A stretch of DNA of 64,000 bases. Origin: Lysobacter enzymogenes. Its GTDB lineage: Bacteria > Pseudomonadota > Gammaproteobacteria > Xanthomonadales > Xanthomonadaceae. The number at the start of each line of letters is the position of its first letter. Positions within the stretch are counted from its first letter, which is position 1. Made by a program: the position numbers and the translations under genes. The stretch spans positions 30,908 through 94,907 of the forward strand of contig NZ_FNOG01000014.1 of the NCBI RefSeq assembly GCF_900106525.1. The letters are read 5' to 3'. The notes beneath the pieces are model-generated. The model saw nothing but the letters and a program-made list of their open reading frames with translations, was not told the origin of the DNA and did no database searches. Of this stretch, positions 17,174 to 25,160 are shown piece after piece.

Positions 17174-19609
17174 CTATACCAGCACGGCCACCACCCAAGC
17201 CCTGATCAACGCGCCGCTGTCTTCTAAATCCAGTTCGATAGTGCTGAAGCCTTGGATGAGGCTGTCGGGCCGCAACAGCACTTGGTCGTAGATGATTCCG
17301 TCCTCGCTCTCGCGCTTTTTGGAATCGTAAAGCTTGAGGGTATATCGCCCGCTATCCTCGGGATCGCCGACTTCGCTGCGCTCCACCAGCACCATCCGCC
17401 CCTGCTTCGATCCACGCATCTCCGTGGAAAACAGCACCCATGATCCATCAGGTACGCGGCGGCTCATCGATTCGCCCTGGACCTGGGCCACGAAGTAGCC
17501 GGGCCGGATCCGGATATGGTCGGGCAGCGAAACCCAATCGGTGGCGTCGCTCTCGAGCGTCTGTACGTCGCTGAAGTCGCCGGCGGCGATCTTCAGGTCC
17601 AGCAGAGGCACGGCGTTTTGCCAGTGGAGCAAGTCGGCGGCGCGCACAACCTGGAATGGGCGCGTGTCGATAGGCTCCGATGCGGGCAACGCAGCGAGGC
17701 GCCGCTTGGCGATCGGTACCGGCTTGGGCGTATGACCGAGGTGTTCCGTCCGACTGCGAACGAAATTCTCGGTCTCTTTGTCTTCGAAATAGACGTAGCA
17801 ACCCTTCATGCCGCGCGAGAGCAGTACGCGGTAAGTGTTTTTCACCAGTTCCAGGAAGCGCTCGCGCGCGTTGCGCACGGGAATGTCCTTGGAGATGGCC
17901 CGATCGCCGGACCAGCCCTCGCCCGGCTGATAGCGCAGATCGCTGCCCCAGATCACGCCGACGTAATCGAACTCGAAGCCTTGCGCGGTGTAGATGCAGC
18001 CCACTTGCTCCAGGCCGCCGGACTCGTAGGCCCAATGGTCGGCCTTGGGCACTCCCTTGGGCAGACCGGTCATGTCGGGGCGCGCATTCCAGGGACGTTC
18101 GAAGCCGTCGATCTTGACGTCGTTGCGCAGTTGCCCGTCTGCGCCGAGCTCGGTCGACCAAGGCCAGCAGTAGCCCGCGACGAGACGGGCGGAATGGCCC
18201 TCGCTGGCCTTGGCGCGGATCAGGGAGTCGAGGGCTTCCGGGCTGTCGACGATGCGGAATTCGAACACTTCCTGCTCTTGATCGAACAGGACGTTGGCGG
18301 TGCGGCGGATGTCGAGGGTGTTGTCGACCCAGTTGACGAAGCCATCGGAACCGGCGCAACGGAACTGGGTTTCCAGCCAGCTTTCGTGCAGCGCGCAACG
18401 GTGCTGCACGGCAATGTCGCGGATGAGCTGCGAGGAGCCGATTTCGTTGGGACGCACGACCTGCTGATCGTCGACGAAGAACACCGACACGCGCGCGGCT
18501 TCGACGATTTCCTGGATTTGCGGACGGTCGGAGCGTTGAGCGGCCTTGGTGAAGCGGTGGTTGCTGGTGGCGCGGATGCGGTGGGCCTCATCGCACAGCA
18601 GCACGTCGACATCGTTGGGCTTGGCCGCGCCGAACTGGTTGAAATAGCGGAACTGCTGGCCGGCGCGACGGCCGACGATTTTCTGCAAGGTGCTGGTAAA
18701 GGCTTTCGAGCCGGTGGCGTGTTGGGCGTTGTAGCCCTTGGCCGACAACGCGCCGAGCAGATTCAAAGCGAGTACGGACTTACCGGTACCGGGCCCGCCG
18801 TGGACCAGGAAGACGTGCTTGCGCTGGTCGGCCACCGCCGATTCCATCGCGGCCAGTACCTGGCTGAAGACCACTTGCTGTTCGTCCAGCAACACGAACG
18901 CGGGCTCCTCCTTCACCACCTTGCCGACGTGCTCGAGCAGTTTCTTGGCCGGGCGATAGCGGCTCTTGGCGACTCGCTGCATGACCCGCTCGCCTTCGCC
19001 CTCGCCCAATCGCTGGACAAGATGCTGCGCCAGTCGCGGCACGTCGCCGGCAGTGAAGACCGGCGCGAGTTGGCGCACGGCATCGGAACGCGGGTCGAAC
19101 AAGGCGTCGTCGGGCTCGGGGCGATAGTTGTGCAGGTAGGCGCAGGCTTCCAGGGCGACCCGTTCGTCGCCGGGCTGGAAAACGCTGTGCATGTCTTCCA
19201 GATAACGACGGTACTGGTTGGCCTGCACCGAGGGATGCAGCACGTCGCGGTGCTGGCCGCCGACCCAGGTCTTGAGCAGGTCGTCGCCGCTGCCGGCTTC
19301 GGCCGTCTGCCATTGCTTGAGTTCGACCACCACGGCGCGGTCGCGCTGGCGGTCGCGGCCCGTCAGCAAGGCATCGATGCGTTTGGACGACAGTGGCAGG
19401 CGGAACTCGAGGAAGATGCCCTGCTCGGTCAGCTCGCCTTCGCGCAATACATCGGCGAAGGAGCGCAGCGAGTTCTGCCAGGACTGGTATTCGCCGTCGG
19501 ACGGGTTGTAGCGGTAATGGGCCAGAAAAGCTTCTTTCAGACGCTGGGCGATGGCGTTCTGAGTCGTCGCCCGCAAAAAATCCGGTGTGGTGCCGGAGTA
19601 CAGGAACAT
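17174..19609 (-). CDS. Nuclease-like/helicase (DUF2075) protein with C-terminal S24 peptidase domain
   Basis: An 811-residue multidomain protein. Residues ~50-110 contain a possible PD-(D/E)xK core: RIDALLTG and then VVVELKQW. Residues ~265-640 form the DUF2075 superfamily 1-like ATPase with Walker A HGGPGTGKS, Walker B LLCDEAHRI, a conserved GCIYTAQGFEFDYVGVIWG, and NTYRVLLSRGMKGCYVYF. The last ~120 residues resemble a LexA/S24 peptidase, with QGESMSRRVPDGSWVLF carrying the catalytic Ser and RYTLKLY offering the Lys. It lies 48 bp downstream of a MazG-like gene on the same strand. A role in phage defence or DNA damage is inferred from the domains and not demonstrated. Confidence 0.88.
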   Translation of the reverse strand: MFLYSGTTPDFLRATTQNAIAQRLKEAFLAHYRYNPSDGEYQSWQNSLRSFADVLREGELTEQGIFLEFRLPLSSKRIDALLTGRDRQRDRAVVVELKQWQTAEAGSGDDLLKTWVGGQHRDVLHPSVQANQYRRYLEDMHSVFQPGDERVALEACAYLHNYRPEPDDALFDPRSDAVRQLAPVFTAGDVPRLAQHLVQRLGEGEGERVMQRVAKSRYRPAKKLLEHVGKVVKEEPAFVLLDEQQVVFSQVLAAMESAVADQRKHVFLVHGGPGTGKSVLALNLLGALSAKGYNAQHATGSKAFTSTLQKIVGRRAGQQFRYFNQFGAAKPNDVDVLLCDEAHRIRATSNHRFTKAAQRSDRPQIQEIVEAARVSVFFVDDQQVVRPNEIGSSQLIRDIAVQHRCALHESWLETQFRCAGSDGFVNWVDNTLDIRRTANVLFDQEQEVFEFRIVDSPEALDSLIRAKASEGHSARLVAGYCWPWSTELGADGQLRNDVKIDGFERPWNARPDMTGLPKGVPKADHWAYESGGLEQVGCIYTAQGFEFDYVGVIWGSDLRYQPGEGWSGDRAISKDIPVRNARERFLELVKNTYRVLLSRGMKGCYVYFEDKETENFVRSRTEHLGHTPKPVPIAKRRLAALPASEPIDTRPFQVVRAADLLHWQNAVPLLDLKIAAGDFSDVQTLESDATDWVSLPDHIRIRPGYFVAQVQGESMSRRVPDGSWVLFSTEMRGSKQGRMVLVERSEVGDPEDSGRYTLKLYDSKKRESEDGIIYDQVLLRPDSLIQGFSTIELDLEDSGALIRAWVVAVLV

Positions 19610-19657
19610 CGTGGCGTTTCCCTCGCTCGGCCGCGCCGCGCCGCGCGCGGCGGGTGG

Positions 19658-20011
19658 TCACAATTCGTCGTATTTCTTGGCCGATCCCCGGGCCTTGTCT
19701 ACAGGATAGCGCTCGGCGTTGTTGCGTAGTTTGTCGGCCACCGCTTGTTCCAGGTCGATACCCAGGTCCGTAATCAGGTACGTCATCAGGATGGCCAGAT
19801 CGGCCACTTCCTGCTCGATCAGCGGACGACGCGCGCGGACCACCTCGTCGAGCTCGGTATCCCGCGTCCATTGGGTGTGCTCGGCCAGTTCGGCCGCCTC
19901 CAGGACGATGGAGGTGGAAAGGGTGCGCAGGTTGTGGAACTGCTTCCAGTCGCGGGCGTCGCGGAAGGCGAGGATTTGGGCGGTCAGGTCGGGGCTGAGC
20001 ATGGCGATCAC
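19658..20011 (-). CDS. MazG-like nucleotide pyrophosphohydrolase
   Basis: A 117-residue all-helical protein of the MazG/iMazG type, expected to hydrolyse (d)NTPs or modified nucleotides to the monophosphate. The metal-binding pattern is present: SIVLEAAELAEHTQW (ExxE) and then IEQEVADLAILMTY (ExxxD). The start is taken as GTG 20011 (MIAMLSPD), downstream of GGGAGGAAG; ATG 20002 is the alternative. It is the first gene of a two-gene unit with the helicase/S24 protein, which suggests a common task. Confidence 0.9.
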   Translation of the reverse strand: MIAMLSPDLTAQILAFRDARDWKQFHNLRTLSTSIVLEAAELAEHTQWTRDTELDEVVRARRPLIEQEVADLAILMTYLITDLGIDLEQAVADKLRNNAERYPVDKARGSAKKYDEL

Positions 20012-20193
20012 CGGCAGGTTGCTTCCTCCCTAGGGTAAGGGCTGAAGCGAGGCGCCGCACTGCGGAGGCGATGACGGAGTTTATGGCCGGGCGGATCGCC
20101 TCGCGATTGCCCGCCACGCCCGAGAACGGCGAGCTAACTCGCTTCCCCTTACACTGCCGCCCCTGGCCATTATCCGAAAAGGCAAAACCGGCA

Positions 20194-20802
20194 ATGTCTC
20201 CCATGCTCGCCCAGGCCACCTACATCGCCACCAAGATCGGCGAGGCCTTCGCGATCCTGGCCGTGGCCTGGCTGTTGACCACGCTGCTGCGGCAGCTGGT
20301 GCGGCGGATGTCGACGCGCTACGACATCGCGCCGGCGTTCGCGCTGGGGCTGCGGCGGGGTTTGAGCACGGTGATCTACATCACTGCGCTGCTGATGTTC
20401 CTCAACCGGGTCGGGATTTCCGGGTCGGTGGTGTGGACGACGCTGACCGGGTTCGTGGCGGTGGGCGCGGTGGCGTTCTTCGCGGCGTGGAGCGTGTTGT
20501 CGAACATCTTCTGCGCGTTCTTGATCCTGACCACGCGGCCGTTCCGCCTGTACGACTACATCGAGGTGCTGGAGAACGGCGACAAGCCGGGGCTCAAGGG
20601 GCGTGTGGTCGATATCAACTTCGTCTATACGACGTTGCAGGAAACCCATGCCAACGGCGACGACACGGTGCTGCAGGTGCCGAACAGCCAGTTCTTCCAG
20701 CGCACGACGCGGCGCTGGCGGCATGAACCCGAGTGGAGCCGTGTGGCGCGCGAGTTGAAGACGGCCGAAGGGGCGGAGTGGCAGGACGCGGGCGGGCGGT
20801 GA
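20194..20802 (+). CDS. Small mechanosensitive ion channel (MscS family)
   Basis: A 202-residue membrane protein with about four hydrophobic segments followed by a short MscS beta domain: VGAVAFFAAWSVLSNIFCAF is the pore-helix region, and TRPFRLYDYIEV, GRVVDINFVYTTLQ and VLQVPNSQFFQRTTR follow. It lacks the large alpha/beta C-terminal domain of E. coli MscS, as short family members do. ATG 20194 (MSPMLAQA) was preferred to the ATG at 20071, since the intervening 41 codons look non-coding and GAAAAGG precedes it. Confidence 0.85.
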   Translation: MSPMLAQATYIATKIGEAFAILAVAWLLTTLLRQLVRRMSTRYDIAPAFALGLRRGLSTVIYITALLMFLNRVGISGSVVWTTLTGFVAVGAVAFFAAWSVLSNIFCAFLILTTRPFRLYDYIEVLENGDKPGLKGRVVDINFVYTTLQETHANGDDTVLQVPNSQFFQRTTRRWRHEPEWSRVARELKTAEGAEWQDAGGR

Positions 20803-20828
20803 GCCCTGGCGAAAGCTACGCGATCGTC

Positions 20829-20928
20829 CTGTAGGAGCGGCGCGAGCCGCGACTGCGAATCCGGAACTGCGATGAAAGTTGCGCCGCGCGCGGAAGGGGC
20901 GCGGTCGCGGCTTGCGCCGCTCCTACAG
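20829..20928. repeat. Dispersed inverted repeat, CTGTAGGAGCG family (copy 3)
   Basis: Outer arms CTGTAGGAGCGGCGCGAG and its near reverse complement flank a ~40-nt centre. It fills the space between the convergent MscS-type and hydrolase genes, where it could end both transcripts. Confidence 0.87.
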
Positions 20929-20947
20929 GGGGCTGGCGCAGCATTCG

Positions 20948-22012
20948 TCAGAGTCTTGTCACGTCGATGATGGCTTGCGCGAAGGCTTGCGGGGCTTCTT
21001 GCGGCAGGTTGTGGCCGATGCCGCCGTCGATCTCGCGGTGCTGGTAGTTACCGGTGAACTTGCCCGCATAAGCCGACGCCGGCGGATGCGGCGCGCCGTT
21101 GGCATCGCCTTCCAAAGTGATCGTCGGGATCGCGATGTTCGGGGCCTTCGCCAGCCGCGCTTCCAACTCATCGAACCGCGCTTCGCCTTGCGCCAGCCCC
21201 AGCCGCCAGCGGTAGTTGTGGATGACGATGGCGACGTGGTCAGGGTTGGCGAAAGCGGCGGCGCTGCGGGCGAAGGTGGCGTCGTCGAAGCGCCATTGCG
21301 GCGAGGCCAGTTCCCAGATCAGGCGGGCGAATTCGTCCCGATGCTCGGCGTAGCCGCGTTCGCCGCGCTCGGTGGCGAAGTAGAACTGATACCACCATTG
21401 CAGCTCGGCTTTCGGCGGCAGCGGCGCCTGGCCGGCTTGCTGGTTGCCGATCAGGTAGCCGCTCACCGAGACCAAGCCCCGGCAGCGCTGCGGCCACAGC
21501 GCGGCGAGGATGCCGGCGGTGCGCGCGCCCCAGTCGCAGCCGCCGACGATCGCCGATTCGATGCCCAGCGCGTCGAGCAAGGCGATGGCGTCGACGGCGA
21601 GCGCGGCCTGTTGGCCGTTGCGCGGCGTGTCGGCGGACAGGAACGCGGTCGGGCCGTAGCCGCGCAGGTAGGGGACGATGACGCGATAGCCCTGGCGGGC
21701 GAGGATCGGCGCGACTTCGGCGTAGGTGTGGATGTCGTAGGGCCAGCCGTGCAGCAGCAGCACCGGGGTGCCGTGGCGCGGGCCGAGTTCGGCGTAGCTC
21801 ACCCGCAGTACGCCGGCGTCGATCTGCTTGAGCGGGCCCCATGCGGCCGCGCCGGCGGGCGTGGGTGCGGACGCGCGCGGCGCCGCGGCCAGCGCCGGGG
21901 CGGCTGCGCCGAGCGCGCCTAGCGGGCCGGCGAGCAGGGCCAGGGCAGCGCCGCCGAGCAGGTTGCGGCGGCGGGCGTCGAGCGGGCGATCGGTCGGGAC
22001 GGCGGTGGTCAT
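20948..22012 (-). CDS. Epoxide-hydrolase-like alpha/beta hydrolase with Tat signal
   Basis: A 354-residue exported hydrolase. The N-terminus has a twin-arginine type signal (DARRRNLLGG, then a hydrophobic stretch ending ALAAA). The mature part is an alpha/beta hydrolase with LLLHGWPYD at the oxyanion position and GGCDWGAR at the nucleophile elbow. That is Asp rather than Ser, as in epoxide hydrolases and dehalogenases. GGIGHNLPQEAP supplies the catalytic His. The ATG at 22012 gives the signal peptide directly; the longer open frame upstream is Arg/Pro-rich. The substrate is unknown. Confidence 0.9.
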   Translation of the reverse strand: MTTAVPTDRPLDARRRNLLGGAALALLAGPLGALGAAAPALAAAPRASAPTPAGAAAWGPLKQIDAGVLRVSYAELGPRHGTPVLLLHGWPYDIHTYAEVAPILARQGYRVIVPYLRGYGPTAFLSADTPRNGQQAALAVDAIALLDALGIESAIVGGCDWGARTAGILAALWPQRCRGLVSVSGYLIGNQQAGQAPLPPKAELQWWYQFYFATERGERGYAEHRDEFARLIWELASPQWRFDDATFARSAAAFANPDHVAIVIHNYRWRLGLAQGEARFDELEARLAKAPNIAIPTITLEGDANGAPHPPASAYAGKFTGNYQHREIDGGIGHNLPQEAPQAFAQAIIDVTRL

Positions 22013-22336
22013 GGCGGGTTCCGGGCGTGGCGGCGGGGTGGCGCCATTTCGCCGCGTCGTGGTATCGCCCAGGTGTCGGGCCGCCCGCGGTTTTGTATGC
22101 CAGCGTCGGCGCCGGGCACGGCGATACAGTGGGATACAAACCCGTGGCCGCAAACCGGCGCCCGCCGCGATCCGCCTTGCGCGCTCCGGTCTAGGCCCGC
22201 ACCCTGGCCGGGCTACTTTCGCGCTACCCGCCTCGCCCCGCTACACCGGCGTCAGCCCCTTTTGCTAGGCTCCCAGCGCGAATCCTTCGCATGAGCCGCA
22301 CATCGACGTGCGGACCCGACCGGACAGCAGGACGGC
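22013..22336. promoter_or_regulatory. Divergent promoter region with repeated GATAC/GTATC half-sites
   Basis: In this 324-bp spacer, GTATCGCC (22062-22069) is mirrored by GGCGATAC (22120-22127), and TTTTGTATGCC (22091-22101) by GGGATACAAA (22131-22140). Such nested half-sites could be an operator for a dimeric regulator controlling the hydrolase gene on the minus strand. No regulator gene is adjacent. Confidence 0.35.
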
Positions 22337-24220
22337 ATGGCGCACAACCAGTTCGCGTTGCTCACCCAACGGCGTTTCCTGCCGTTCTTCCTCACCCAGG
22401 CCTTCGGCGCCTTCAACGACAACGTGTACCGGCAGGCGATCATCGGCCTGCTGTTCTACCTCGGCGTCAGCGACGAGCAGCGCACGCTGTACACCAACCT
22501 GGCGCCGGCGCTGTTCATCCTGCCCTACTTCCTGTTCTCGGCCACCGCCGGGCAGATCGCCGAGAAACTCGAGAAGCACAAGCTCATCCGCATCACGACC
22601 ACGATGGAAATCGCGATCATGTCGCTGGCCGCGGTCGGCTTCCTGACCCAGAACATGTCGATCCTGCTGGTCGCGCTGTTCTGCACCGGCCTGCAGTCGA
22701 CCCTGTTCGGGCCGGTCAAGTATTCGATCCTGCCCTCGGTGCTCAAGCCCGAGGAACTCACCGGCGGCAACGGCCTGGTCGAGATGGGCACCTCGATCTC
22801 GATCCTGGCCGGCATGATCTTCGGCGGCCTGATCTTCACCCTGGCCGGCAGCCACGGCCCGATCCTTGCGGCGGTGGCGATCATCGCGCTGGCGGTCACC
22901 GGCAACATCGTCAGCCGCCTGATCCCGCGCGCCGACGCCGGCGAGCCGGACCTCAAGATCAACTGGAACCCGATTCCCGAGTCGCTGAAGATCCTGCGCA
23001 TGACCCGGCGCCAGCCGGCGGTGCGCAACTCGATCCTCGGCGTGTCGTGGTTCTGGTTCGTAGGCACGGTGCTGACCTCGCAGCTGCCGGGCTACGCCGA
23101 AGACAACCTCGGCGGCGGGCCGACGCTGTACATCTTCGCCCTGGCGCTGTTCTCCATCGGCACCGGCGTCGGCTCGATGCTGTGCGAGAAGCTGTCGGCG
23201 CGCACGGTCGAAATCGGCCTGGTGCCGTTGGGCGCGTTCGGCATGACCGCCTTCATGGTCGACCTGTATTTCGCCCATCCCGGCCTGGCCACGGCCAAGG
23301 GCCTGGACGTGAGCGGCTTCGTCCACAGCCAGGGCGCGTGGCGGATCATGCTGGACCTGGTCGGCATCGGCGTATTCGCCGGCTTCTTCGTGGTGCCGCT
23401 GTTCGCGCTGATCCAGAACCGCTCGCCCAAGAACGAGCTGTCGCGCGTGATCGCCGGCATGAACATCCAGAACGCCGCCTTCATCGTGCTGGCGGCGGTG
23501 CTGGGCGTGGTCGCGCAGCGCTTCTTGCACTGGACGATTCCGCAGGTGTTCCTGGCCTTGGCGATCGCCAATGCGCTGGTGGCGATCTACATCTTCACCA
23601 TCGTGCCCGAGTTCCTGATGCGCTTTCTCAGCTGGGTGCTGGTGCGCGCGCTGTACCGGCTGAAGGTCGAAGGCACGCAGCGCATTCCCGACGAAGGCGC
23701 GGCGCTGATCGTGTGCAACCACGTCAGCTACATGGACCCGCTGATCCTCAGCGCCAGCGTGTCGCGGCCGATGCGCTTCGTCATGTACTACAAGATCTTC
23801 AAGATCCCGGTGATGAACTGGATCTTCCGCACCGCCAAGACCATTCCCATCGCCGGCGCCAAGGAAGACCCGGAAGTGCTGCGGCGCGCGATGGAGGAAA
23901 TCGAGGCGGCGCTGGCCGACGGCCAGTTGGTCGGCATCTTCCCCGAGGGCGCGCTGACCAAGGACGGCGAGATCGCGGCGTTCAAGGCCGGCGTAGAACG
24001 GATTTTGGAGAAGAACCCGGTCCCGGTGGTGCCGATGGCGCTGCGCGGGATGTGGAGCAGCATGTGGAGCAAGCGCGATTCGCGCCTGCGCCGGATGCGC
24101 GTGCCGCGCCGCTTCCGCGCCGCGGTCGATGTGGTGGCCGACCCGCCGCGCGACCCGCACGGGCTGACCGCGCAAAGCCTGGAAGAACAGGTGCGCGCGC
24201 TGCGCGGGGACCGCGCCTGA
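22337..24220 (+). CDS. MFS transporter / 1-acylglycerol-phosphate acyltransferase fusion
   Basis: A 627-residue inner-membrane protein. Residues ~1-420 form a 12-helix major facilitator domain of the LplT type (FFLTQAFGAFNDNVYRQA at the start). Residues ~430-620 form a PlsC-like acyltransferase with CNHVSYMDPLIL (HxxxxD), RTAKTIPIAGAKEDPE and IFPEGALTKDGE. The layout resembles LplT-Aas proteins that flip and re-acylate lysophospholipids, but there is no acyl-ACP synthetase (AMP-binding) domain. Acyl donor must therefore come from elsewhere. It probably repairs or remodels membrane phospholipid. Confidence 0.92.
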   Translation: MAHNQFALLTQRRFLPFFLTQAFGAFNDNVYRQAIIGLLFYLGVSDEQRTLYTNLAPALFILPYFLFSATAGQIAEKLEKHKLIRITTTMEIAIMSLAAVGFLTQNMSILLVALFCTGLQSTLFGPVKYSILPSVLKPEELTGGNGLVEMGTSISILAGMIFGGLIFTLAGSHGPILAAVAIIALAVTGNIVSRLIPRADAGEPDLKINWNPIPESLKILRMTRRQPAVRNSILGVSWFWFVGTVLTSQLPGYAEDNLGGGPTLYIFALALFSIGTGVGSMLCEKLSARTVEIGLVPLGAFGMTAFMVDLYFAHPGLATAKGLDVSGFVHSQGAWRIMLDLVGIGVFAGFFVVPLFALIQNRSPKNELSRVIAGMNIQNAAFIVLAAVLGVVAQRFLHWTIPQVFLALAIANALVAIYIFTIVPEFLMRFLSWVLVRALYRLKVEGTQRIPDEGAALIVCNHVSYMDPLILSASVSRPMRFVMYYKIFKIPVMNWIFRTAKTIPIAGAKEDPEVLRRAMEEIEAALADGQLVGIFPEGALTKDGEIAAFKAGVERILEKNPVPVVPMALRGMWSSMWSKRDSRLRRMRVPRRFRAAVDVVADPPRDPHGLTAQSLEEQVRALRGDRA

Positions 24221-24265
24221 GCCCACGCCCGCGCGCGGCCCATCGCGCTTCGCACGGGCCGCCGC

Positions 24266-24292
24266 CTCGCGGCACGCCCGGCGTGCCGCGAG
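24266..24292 (+). terminator. Strong hairpin after the MFS-acyltransferase gene
   Basis: CTCGCGGCACGC and GCGTGCCGCGAG form a perfect 12-bp stem with the 3-nt loop CCG, 45 bp after the stop. There is no T-tract, so termination is likely but not certain. Confidence 0.55.
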
Positions 24293-24366
24293 CGCGCCGG
24301 CGCTGCTAGGATGCCGGCAACCGCCGCCGTTCCGGCGCGGATCTGCAGACTCAGGGGAGAGTCGAA

Positions 24367-24693
24367 ATGAACCAGCCCGTCGCCGCGCCCTCGCCGTACC
24401 AGACCTACCTGCCCTGGTCGATCACCGTCACCGTGCTGGGCGCCTGCTTCTGCTGCCTGCTCGGCGCCGCGCCCGGCGTGGTGGCGATCGTGTTCGGCAG
24501 CCAGGTGAACAGCAAGTTCGCCGCCGGCGACGAAGCCGGTGCGCGCCGCGCGTCGGAGAACGCCAAGCTGTGGTGCTGGATCGGCACCGCGCTGGCCGCG
24601 CTGGGCATCGTCTGGACCATCGTGTCGTTCTTCATCAACGGCATGTCGTTCGTGCCGAACGGCGGTCTGGAAAAGCTGATCCAGGGCCACTGA
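24367..24693 (+). CDS. CD225/dispanin family membrane protein
   Basis: A 108-residue protein with two transmembrane helices, the first ending in CFCCLLGAAPGVVAIVFG. A conserved cytoplasmic loop follows (SQVNSKFAAGDEAGARRASENAKLW), and then the second helix. These are the CD225/dispanin hallmarks shared with animal IFITM proteins. The bacterial function is unknown. AGGGGAGA stands about ten bases before the ATG. A DUF2752 gene follows 22 bp later, a frequent pairing in bacteria as I recall it. Confidence 0.88.
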   Translation: MNQPVAAPSPYQTYLPWSITVTVLGACFCCLLGAAPGVVAIVFGSQVNSKFAAGDEAGARRASENAKLWCWIGTALAALGIVWTIVSFFINGMSFVPNGGLEKLIQGH

Positions 24694-24715
24694 GCCCGCA
24701 CCGCTGCGCCCGGCC

Positions 24716-25135
24716 ATGCAAGCCCCCGCCCGCCATTACGCGCTCGCCGCGACCGTCGCCGCCTGCGGCGCGGTCGCCGCGGCCGGCGCGTGGGTGCTGC
24801 AGCGGGTCGATCCCAACGCCGCCGGCAGCCCGCTGCCGGGCTGCGTGTTCTACCACTTCACCGGGCTGTACTGCCCGGGCTGCGGCATGACCCGCGCGCT
24901 GCACGCGTTGGTCCACGGCGATCTGGCCCAGGCCGTCGCCATGAATCCGCTGCTGCCGGTGCTGATGGCGACGCTGCCGCTGCTGGTGCTGCACAGCTTC
25001 GGCTATCGCCTGCCGTTGCCGCGGCGCGCGCTGGCGACGCTGCTCAGCGCGAAATTCTGGCTGCCGCTGCTCGGCGGTTTCTGGGTGCTGCGCAATTTGC
25101 CGTGGCCGCCGTTCTCGTGGCTGGCGCCGGGCTGA
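24716..25135 (+). CDS. DUF2752 domain-containing membrane protein
   Basis: A 139-residue protein with a hydrophobic N-terminal segment, the family motif FTGLYCPGCGMTRALHALVHGD, and two further hydrophobic segments. The CPGCGMTRA sequence identifies DUF2752. Role unknown; the Cys pair could bind metal or form a disulfide. It is close behind the CD225 gene and likely in the same transcript. Its end is 25 bp from the convergent TonB receptor gene. Confidence 0.9.
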   Translation: MQAPARHYALAATVAACGAVAAAGAWVLQRVDPNAAGSPLPGCVFYHFTGLYCPGCGMTRALHALVHGDLAQAVAMNPLLPVLMATLPLLVLHSFGYRLPLPRRALATLLSAKFWLPLLGGFWVLRNLPWPPFSWLAPG

Positions 25136-25160
25136 GCCGGCTCAACTCGCAACGCGCCGC

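Noticed and set aside
17174..17560. Phage repressor or prophage remnant suggested by the S24 domain
   Set aside because: The domain has no adjacent helix-turn-helix, is fused to a helicase, and no integrase, att site or phage structural gene is nearby.
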